Source of the DNA: an uncultured Odoribacter sp.
Lineage (GTDB): Bacteria; Bacteroidota; Bacteroidia; Bacteroidales; Marinifilaceae
Length of the DNA stretch: 11,271 nucleotides
NCBI GenBank assembly: GCA_905193145.1
Contig: CAJJNP010000109.1
Span: 1-11,271 of the forward strand
Reading direction: 5' to 3'
Position numbers and translations under genes: made by a program
Notes under the pieces: generated by a model
Database searches by the model: none
Told to the model about the DNA's origin: nothing
The model's input: the letters and a program-made list of their open reading frames with translations, nothing else
In this document: one piece after another, positions 5,669-11,271 of the stretch
Position numbering within the stretch: position 1 is the first letter of the stretch
Layout of the letters: every line of letters starts with the position of its first letter

Positions 5669-7258
5669 ATGAGATTAACAGTGATAATAATACAATACTT
5701 TATCATTATCTTATGTATAGGTGGTCTGTTTGGGTATTCACAGCTATTAACAGACCCCTATATTGTACCTAAATGGTTATTTGTTACGTTCATAGTATTG
5801 GTTATGGGGCTATATTGTTCTATCAGGATATTACAGGGTAAATCTGTAAAGATAGATACTAGGAAGCTAGGGCTAATTGTTATAAGTTGCTGTTTCTTGC
5901 AAACAGTTTATGGCTTGTTACAGTACTTTGATTTAGTATCTTTTCATTCTGTTCATACAATAACAGGCTGCTTTGATAATCCAGCCGGATTTGCTGCTTG
6001 TCTTTGTGCTGGGCTACCCTTTGCAGGCTTTTTGCTATTGCAGAACAATAAAAAATATATTAGATATTGTGGTGGGATAGTTGTAGTTATTATCGTAATG
6101 ACGGTTATTTTGTCACAATCAAGAGCTGGGATAATTAGTATTGCAACGATATGTGCTATATTCTTGTATCAAAGACTTAATCGGAAACGAATATGGAAAT
6201 GTTTGCTCTTATCTTGTTGTCTTATCTTGTTGTTTGGGTGTTATTGGATGAAAAAAGATTCTGCAGATGGGAGATTGCTGATTTGGCAATGTAGTATAAA
6301 TATGGCAAAAGAGGCTCCTTGGATAGGTCATGGAATTGACAGTTTCGAGGCGCATTATATGGATTATCAAGCAGATTATTTTAAGAAGCATGGGCAAAGT
6401 CGTTATGCTATGTTAGCGGATAATGTAAAGCAACCATTCAATGAATATCTCGGAATTCTTCTGAATTTTGGGATTGTTGGTTTATTAATGTTGCTCATGT
6501 TAATAGGGGGAATTGGCTATTGCTATCACAAAAATCCTAATGTGGAAAAGAAAATAGCTCTTTATTCTTTAACCTCAATAGGAATATTTTCATTGTTTTC
6601 CTATCCATTTACATATCCTTTAGTTTGGATTGTGACATTTTTGAGCATATTTATGATAATCGGTGGGCATATAAAAACTTTTATTACCAGAGTCTGGATA
6701 AAGAATATAGTTTGTATATCTGTCTTTATATCTTCTCTTCTGGGTGTGTATAAATTAGTAGAGCGTACACAAGCTGAATTAGAGTGGGGACGAATCTCCA
6801 AACTAACTTTCTCCGATTCTTATAATGAGACACTTCCCGTATATGAAGAATTGGAGAAAGCATTTGTGAATAATCCTTATTTCCTTTACAACTATGCAGC
6901 TGTTTTATTAGAAAAAAAACAATATAATAAGAGTTTGGAGATTGCTTTAAAATGTCGTCAATATTGGGCAGATTATGATTTGGAGTTAATAATTGGGGAA
7001 AATTACCAGCAGCTTAACAAACCTAAACTGGCGGAAAAATATTATAATAGTGCATCTATGATGTGTCCTTCGCGCTTTCTACCTCTTTATAAACTATTCC
7101 ATTTATACAAAACGAATGGTGAAAAAGAACGATCGCTTGCTATGGCTGAGGCCGTTATTAGCAAACCGATGAAAATTAAGACAACTACTATTAGGATGAT
7201 GAAAAGAGAAATGGAAAGAGAAATACAAAAAATGAATATGTCTATAAAACTAGAATGA
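5669..7258 (+). CDS. O-antigen-ligase-like (Wzy_C) membrane protein with C-terminal TPR
   Basis: The protein is 529 residues: about ten transmembrane segments in residues 5-360, then ~165 soluble residues with roughly three TPR-like helical pairs (FVNNPYFLYNYAAVLLEKKQ; IIGENYQQLNKPKLAEKYYN; PLYKLFHLYKTNGEKERSLA). Hallmarks of the Wzy_C family are visible: FDNPAGFAA (102-110), SRAG (151-154) after a helix, GRLLIW (201-206), PWIGHG (217-222) in the large periplasmic loop, and FNEYLGILLNFGIVG (257-271), where many members have His-Asn before the helix. The family includes O-antigen ligases, polymerases and PglL-type protein O-glycosyltransferases, which use lipid-linked glycan donors at the periplasmic face. 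No glycosyltransferase or flippase gene is nearby, so this is unlikely to be part of an O-antigen locus; the neighbours are lipoproteins. A 90-base gap separates it from the preceding gene; it is probably in the same AT-rich operon. Substrate unknown. Confidence 0.82.
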   Translation: MRLTVIIIQYFIIILCIGGLFGYSQLLTDPYIVPKWLFVTFIVLVMGLYCSIRILQGKSVKIDTRKLGLIVISCCFLQTVYGLLQYFDLVSFHSVHTITGCFDNPAGFAACLCAGLPFAGFLLLQNNKKYIRYCGGIVVVIIVMTVILSQSRAGIISIATICAIFLYQRLNRKRIWKCLLLSCCLILLFGCYWMKKDSADGRLLIWQCSINMAKEAPWIGHGIDSFEAHYMDYQADYFKKHGQSRYAMLADNVKQPFNEYLGILLNFGIVGLLMLLMLIGGIGYCYHKNPNVEKKIALYSLTSIGIFSLFSYPFTYPLVWIVTFLSIFMIIGGHIKTFITRVWIKNIVCISVFISSLLGVYKLVERTQAELEWGRISKLTFSDSYNETLPVYEELEKAFVNNPYFLYNYAAVLLEKKQYNKSLEIALKCRQYWADYDLELIIGENYQQLNKPKLAEKYYNSASMMCPSRFLPLYKLFHLYKTNGEKERSLAMAEAVISKPMKIKTTTIRMMKREMEREIQKMNMSIKLE

Positions 7259-7378
7259 ATATGGAATTAATACGGTTGTTGTCAATCACTTCGCTTGTGC
7301 ATTTAGGAATCTACGGATTGTTTATTGTGTGATAATAGAAATAAATATAGTAACCGAATGAGAATTTATAAAACACTA

Positions 7379-10255
7379 ATGAATAAAACATTCATTTATC
7401 TGCTAATAGCAGTATTGGCAGCTTGCAAAAGTACTCCTTACTCTGATGAAACTACTAAAAGTGACCTTCGTGCGCCTGCTTATCCGTTATTGACCTTGCA
7501 TCCGCATGTGAAACTTTGGTCTATGACGGATGAACTGAACAAACAGAATATGACTTTTGGCGGCAGCACACAACTTCCTTTTGTTGGCTTCTTACGGGTA
7601 GACGGTGCTATGTACCGTTTTATGGGTAGTAAAGAACTGCCGATGCAAGCTATCGCTCCGATGGCGCTTGACCATGAAAAGTGGGAAGGAAAGTTCACTT
7701 CATTAGTTCCTGATGAAGGATGGGAGCAACCGGATTTTGATGACAAGTACTGGCAATTGTCAGAAGGGGCATTTGGCACGCCTGGCATGTGGGAAGCAAG
7801 AACACAATGGACTTCTTCTAATATTTGGGTACGAAGAGAGGTTGAAGTTGATCCGTATCTTCTGGAGCATAAAAAGATTTATTTGCGCTATTCTCATGAC
7901 GATGTATTTCAATTGTACATCAATGGGAAGCAATTGGTGAATACCGGATATGACTGGGGAGCAAACTTTAAAGTGGAAGTCCCGGACTCAATTCTGCAAA
8001 CAATGAAAAGTGGAAAAGCGTTGATTGCCGCTCATTGTGAGAATCGTGTGGGAGGAGGATTGGTAGACTTCGGACTCTTTGCCGAGGAACCGACTATGCC
8101 GGTGGAAAAGGTAGCCCCCATCTCTTATGAAAAAGAGTGGACGGGAAGATATACTATGGAGCAACCTCAGGAAAATTGGGAAGCCAAAGAGTTTGACGAT
8201 ACAACATGGACAGAAGGACAGGCGGCCTTCGGCACGGATGATCAACGAAATGTGCATACTCCCTGGTTCTCACCTAATATATGGGTGAGGCGCGAACTGA
8301 CATTCGACCCGGCGTTGGTGAAAAACAAGCAACTGTATTTACGCTATTCCCATGATGATGTATTTCAATTGTATGTGAATGGAATGCAACTGGTCAGCAC
8401 GGGATATGAGTGGAAAAGTGATCTCAGAGTAAATATCCCGGATTCTATTGCAGAAACTATGAAAGATGGGAAAGCCGTGATTGCCGCTCATTGTGAGAAT
8501 CGTATGGGAGGTGCATTGGTTGACTTCGGACTATATGCAGAATTGAGGGAAGCTGAACAAACGTCTGTCGATGTGCAAGCAACCCAAACACATTATACCT
8601 TCGAATGTGGAGATGTAGAACTGAAACTTAGCTTTACCGCTCCTTATCTGTTGGACGATCTGGAGACACTTGCCCGTCCGGTCAATTATATCTCTTATCA
8701 GGCTAAAGCATTGGATGGCAAAGAACATGATGTTGCTGTTTATTTTGAAATAGACCCGCACAAGGCATTTCGTGCCGGACAATCTACACAAATATATGAA
8801 AAGGATGGACTGGCTCTGATGAAGACCGGACAGGAAAATCAGAAATTATGGGTGGATAAAGAGAAAGATGGACGGTCATGGGGATATTTCTATCTGGGAA
8901 CAAAGGATGACGTGACCTGTGCACAGGGGGATGCAGCCGAAATGAGGGCATACTTTATGAAAGAGGGAGATCTGAAACAAATGAGAAAGTCTGCCGAGAA
9001 ACGCTATGCTGCATTTGCACAGAAGCTGGATATGAACAGCGATTTCCCGCAACATCTCACTGCAGCCTTTGACGGACTGTATACAATGGCTTATTTCGGC
9101 GAGGACTTAAGACCTTATTGGAATAAAGACGGAAAATCAAGCATAGAAGATTTGTATGCAGATGCAGAGAAAGATTATAAAGAAGTGATGGCAAAATGTT
9201 ATGCTTTTGACCGTCAATTGATGGCGGATGCTTACCTTGCCGGAGGAAAAGAATATGCTGAACTCTGTGCTTTGGCTTATCGTCAGTCTGTATCCGCTTT
9301 CCAGATGTCTGAAGATTCGGATGGAGAATTGCTTTATTTTACTCCGCAGGTAGGTCCGGTGGATGAATATTATCCGGCTTCACCACTATATCTTCGCTAC
9401 AATCCCGATTTGGTAAAAGCGATGCTTAATCCGTTCTTTTATTATAGTGAAAGCGGGAAATGGGGAAAGCCATTTCCTCCGCATGATTTAGGAGGATATC
9501 CTATCGTAAACGGGCAGACGATAGGTGGTGATATGCCTGTAGAAGAAGCAGGAAACGGATTGATAATGACTGCTGCTATTGCTAAAATGGAAAAGAATGC
9601 TTCGTATGCAGAAAAGCATTGGAAGACATTGACTCAATGGGCTGAGTATTTATTGGAAAACGGCACGGATACCGGTGATCAGCTTACTACAGATAATTTT
9701 GCAGGGAACTGCCCTCATCATGCTAATTTATCCGCCAAAGGTGTTTTGGGTATTGCAGCGTATGCACGTCTGGCAGAAATGCTGAATAAGAAAGAAGAAG
9801 CGGAGAAGTATATGAATGCTGCCGGTGAGATGGCTAAAGAATGGGAAATGGCTGCTTATGCGGGTGACCATTACCGACTGGCTTTTGACCAACCGGATAG
9901 TTGGGGGATGAAGTATAATCTGGTGTGGGACAGGCTGCTTGGCTTGAATCTTTTCCCGGAGAGAGTTATTCAGAAAGAGACGGATTTCTATCTTACTAAG
10001 ATGAATGAGTTTGGATGTCCGTTGGATAGCAGACATAGTTATACGAAAGTGGATTGGACAGTATGGACTGCTTCGTTGAGTGCTGACCGTATGCAATTCC
10101 GTAAGCTTATGTTGCCGCTTCATAAGTTTATGAATGAGACTACAGATCGCACACCAATGGCTGATTTGATAAATACGGATGGGAAAACTATAGTAGGATT
10201 TACGGGGCGTACTGTAGTAGGTGCCTATTTTATCAGGTTGTTGGAAAAGGAATAA
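7379..10255 (+). CDS. Glutaminase-A-like six-hairpin lipoprotein (DUF4964/DUF5127/DUF4965/DUF1793)
   Basis: The protein is 958 residues, a lipoprotein. The start at 7379 gives MNKTFIYLLIAVLAAC (lipidated Cys16); an ATG at 7358 adding seven residues is also possible, and the frame runs to a TTG at 7325. Order of parts: DUF4964-like N-terminus (~30-95, with HPHVKLWSMTDELN and VGFLRVDG); two tandem copies of a ~135-residue jelly-roll domain (102-236 and 254-388); DUF5127-like beta domain (~395-540); and the helical barrel DUF4965/DUF1793 (~545-955), with conserved PHDLGGYP (701-708) and MPVEEAGN (719-726) motifs. Fungal relatives are called glutaminase A, but the barrel is a six-hairpin glycosidase fold, so in Bacteroides a glycoside-hydrolase role is as likely. 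It probably acts in the periplasm or at the cell surface. G+C is clearly higher (bases 9001-9060 are about 48%) than in both flanking blocks. Confidence 0.88.
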   Translation: MNKTFIYLLIAVLAACKSTPYSDETTKSDLRAPAYPLLTLHPHVKLWSMTDELNKQNMTFGGSTQLPFVGFLRVDGAMYRFMGSKELPMQAIAPMALDHEKWEGKFTSLVPDEGWEQPDFDDKYWQLSEGAFGTPGMWEARTQWTSSNIWVRREVEVDPYLLEHKKIYLRYSHDDVFQLYINGKQLVNTGYDWGANFKVEVPDSILQTMKSGKALIAAHCENRVGGGLVDFGLFAEEPTMPVEKVAPISYEKEWTGRYTMEQPQENWEAKEFDDTTWTEGQAAFGTDDQRNVHTPWFSPNIWVRRELTFDPALVKNKQLYLRYSHDDVFQLYVNGMQLVSTGYEWKSDLRVNIPDSIAETMKDGKAVIAAHCENRMGGALVDFGLYAELREAEQTSVDVQATQTHYTFECGDVELKLSFTAPYLLDDLETLARPVNYISYQAKALDGKEHDVAVYFEIDPHKAFRAGQSTQIYEKDGLALMKTGQENQKLWVDKEKDGRSWGYFYLGTKDDVTCAQGDAAEMRAYFMKEGDLKQMRKSAEKRYAAFAQKLDMNSDFPQHLTAAFDGLYTMAYFGEDLRPYWNKDGKSSIEDLYADAEKDYKEVMAKCYAFDRQLMADAYLAGGKEYAELCALAYRQSVSAFQMSEDSDGELLYFTPQVGPVDEYYPASPLYLRYNPDLVKAMLNPFFYYSESGKWGKPFPPHDLGGYPIVNGQTIGGDMPVEEAGNGLIMTAAIAKMEKNASYAEKHWKTLTQWAEYLLENGTDTGDQLTTDNFAGNCPHHANLSAKGVLGIAAYARLAEMLNKKEEAEKYMNAAGEMAKEWEMAAYAGDHYRLAFDQPDSWGMKYNLVWDRLLGLNLFPERVIQKETDFYLTKMNEFGCPLDSRHSYTKVDWTVWTASLSADRMQFRKLMLPLHKFMNETTDRTPMADLINTDGKTIVGFTGRTVVGAYFIRLLEKE
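7682..8542 (+). repeat. Tandem intragenic duplication, 456-bp period, two ~405-bp copies
   Basis: Copies 7682-8086 and 8138-8542 encode the duplicated jelly-roll domain of the glutaminase-A-like protein. Matching landmarks are offset by exactly 456 bp (152 codons): HDDVFQLY at 7895 and 8351, and AAHCENR likewise. DNA similarity is highest around those landmarks, where long stretches differ only at wobble positions, and low near the edges. The offset is a whole number of codons, so the reading frame is kept. Confidence 0.85.
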
Positions 10256-10333
10256 TTAGAATCTTAATGTCTTTTAGAAGGTATATTCGGAGCAATATGA
10301 TATAGTTGATTTATTATTTTAAATAAAAACATT

Positions 10334-10981
10334 ATGAATATGAAAGGTTTATTTTATTTAGTTGTTACTATGGTAGTAATAATTGCATGTACAAATGAAG
10401 AGTTTGATGCTAATTCAGAAGTTAAGAAGGAAGAAGTTAAAACAAAGATTGCATCATTAGCTGAAAAATATGATGTAAACGTCGATTTCTTTGAGATTAA
10501 TCCTTCAGAAAAAACTGAAAATGAGATGTCATTAGAAGAAATTGAAGAATTGTTTCGTGATATAAAACAACTTAGAGAACACCCTGTTGAATTAAAGATG
10601 TATAAGGATAAAGAAGAAAATGGCTGTATGTTTTATTCTACTAAAGAGCAGAAACCTAGTGTGCCGCTTGCTAAAACACGTAGTGAAATTTATTCATTCA
10701 GTGATTGGATTTGGAATCTTACATGGTTTAGTGTAACTTTGATCGAAGATAACAAAAATGTAACAGTAATGACAGATATAACAGGATTATCAGTTTATAC
10801 GTATTCTCAATCTTATGCGAGTGGCTATGTATCAGGAAATGCTATATCATTTAATAGTACGGGGAAAATTAAGGCAACTATAACTCAGGTTGTTGGCTTT
10901 AACCTTTCTTATGTTATTAATTCTTCAGGGACATACGATAAGAGTGCGGGAAAGGGAAGTGTTACAGTTTCTGCATATTAA
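10334..10981 (+). CDS. Lipoprotein of unknown function with beta-rich C-terminus
   Basis: The protein is 215 residues. The signal peptide MNMKGLFYLVVTMVVIIAC gives lipidated Cys19; a start two codons later (10340) would work too. Residues 20-110 are highly charged and helical (EVKKEEVKTKIASLAEKY; MSLEEIEELFRDIKQLREH). The last ~95 residues, after DWIWNLTW, are rich in Ser, Thr, Val, Tyr and Gly with alternating strand-like patterns (SYASGYVSGNAISFNSTGKI; GTYDKSAGKGSVTVSAY), probably a beta-sandwich or small barrel. No known family is recognised. Codon use is AT-rich, resembling the 2853-7258 cluster. Followed after 21 bases by a small membrane protein, likely co-transcribed. Confidence 0.72.
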   Translation: MNMKGLFYLVVTMVVIIACTNEEFDANSEVKKEEVKTKIASLAEKYDVNVDFFEINPSEKTENEMSLEEIEELFRDIKQLREHPVELKMYKDKEENGCMFYSTKEQKPSVPLAKTRSEIYSFSDWIWNLTWFSVTLIEDNKNVTVMTDITGLSVYTYSQSYASGYVSGNAISFNSTGKIKATITQVVGFNLSYVINSSGTYDKSAGKGSVTVSAY

Positions 10982-11002
10982 TGATTATTGAGAATAAAAA
11001 TT

Positions 11003-11218
11003 ATGATTATGCCTCCAATGTTTTTTGAAATTGTTTATGTTCTGATTTTGTTGATTGGGATATTGGTCGTGTTGAAAAGTCATCAACTTACTAAACCATA
11101 TAAATATTTATGGGTCATTTTGGTTTTGTTATTTAATCTGTTAGGCATAATTGCCTTTTTGATATGGAAACAGTATCTTAACAAAATGAGCAATAGTGGA
11201 TCGCATGGAAATGTCTGA
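11003..11218 (+). CDS. Small two-helix membrane protein, PLDNc-like
   Basis: The protein is 71 residues with two hydrophobic helices (~8-24 and ~36-55) separated by a short basic loop (KSHQLTKPYKY). The second helix has the pattern of the phospholipase D nuclease N-terminal (PLDNc) domain family: LWVILVLLFNLLGIIAFLIWK. Members with only this domain are found in many bacteria as stand-alone inner-membrane proteins, some beside peptide-resistance or anti-sigma genes. The start at 11003 is chosen over a TTG at 10988; ATGs at 11009 and 11018 are alternatives. It follows the lipoprotein gene by 21 bases, so an operon is likely. An immunity or accessory function for that lipoprotein would fit the layout but is not shown. 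Confidence 0.62.
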   Translation: MIMPPMFFEIVYVLILLIGILVVLKSHQLTKPYKYLWVILVLLFNLLGIIAFLIWKQYLNKMSNSGSHGNV

Positions 11219-11231
11219 TTTGATATATAAT

Positions 11232-11271
11232 ATGAATCGGGTAAACTTTTTTCTCTATGCTCTTTGTAAAT
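11232..11271 (+). CDS. Possible 5' end of a gene cut by the right edge
   Basis: An ATG 13 bases after the preceding stop opens a frame that stays open to the window end: MNRVNFFLYALCK. The spacing suits the same operon, and a positively charged start followed by hydrophobic residues could begin a signal peptide or membrane segment. With only 13 codons no family can be named, and chance is a real possibility. Confidence 0.33.
   Translation, partial: MNRVNFFLYALCK

Noticed and set aside
7261..7332. 23-codon hydrophobic open frame (MELIRLLSITSL...) just after the Wzy_C gene
   Set aside because: It could be a tiny membrane peptide, but there is no ribosome-binding sequence, no homolog I recognise, and chance is likely at this length.
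7325..7378. TTG-initiated extension of the glutaminase-A-like gene
   Set aside because: TTG is a poor start here and the extension spoils the signal peptide; ATG at 7379 (or 7358) fits a lipoprotein.

Overview
The window looks like chromosomal DNA of a gut Bacteroidales species (Bacteroides or a close relative). Five of the eight complete genes begin with Bacteroidetes-style lipoprotein signal peptides. Most start codons lack a Shine-Dalgarno sequence and follow A-rich leaders. A TAnnTTTG promoter-like octamer precedes the first gene. The recognisable families (transglutaminase plus discoidin lipoprotein, DUF1573, Wzy_C plus TPR, DUF4964/DUF5127/DUF4965/DUF1793) are typical of this group. All confident genes are on the + strand. 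The species assignment is inference.

Layout: (1) 1-773 holds no convincing gene beyond a possible fragment at the left edge, but is rich in structure. There is a degenerate array of six 22-bp units (361-492), flanked by two copies of a ~90-bp sequence (147-236 and 541-632). The second copy contains a perfect 12-bp direct repeat at 21-bp spacing, and an imperfect hairpin and a promoter-like motif follow it. (2) 774-2792 encodes a surface or periplasmic lipoprotein with a transglutaminase/peptidase-like core and a C-terminal discoidin-like domain. (3) 2853-7258 is a tight, AT-rich five-gene cluster: a thioredoxin-like/DUF1573 lipoprotein, a lipoprotein with a hydrophobic segment and a Cys-rich tail, two small paralogous cytosolic proteins, and an O-antigen-ligase-like (Wzy_C) membrane protein with a TPR tail. 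(4) 7379-10255 encodes a large glutaminase-A-like six-hairpin lipoprotein whose N-terminal beta-sandwich module is duplicated in tandem. (5) 10334-11271 is AT-rich again: a lipoprotein of unknown function, a two-helix membrane protein resembling the phospholipase D nuclease N-terminal (PLDNc) domain, and the possible start of another gene.

The window is a mosaic. The two large enzyme-like genes have ordinary Bacteroides base composition, while the blocks between and after them are visibly richer in A+T, which suggests accessory cassettes placed next to enzyme genes. The most attractive candidate for an undescribed system is the 2853-7258 cassette. It pairs an exported Cys-rich lipoprotein with a Wzy/PglL-fold membrane enzyme, a probable periplasmic accessory lipoprotein and two tandem small proteins. 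It could modify or assemble the Cys-rich product, or be an effector/immunity arrangement; the sequence alone does not decide. The second candidate is the helically phased 22-bp array upstream of the first gene.
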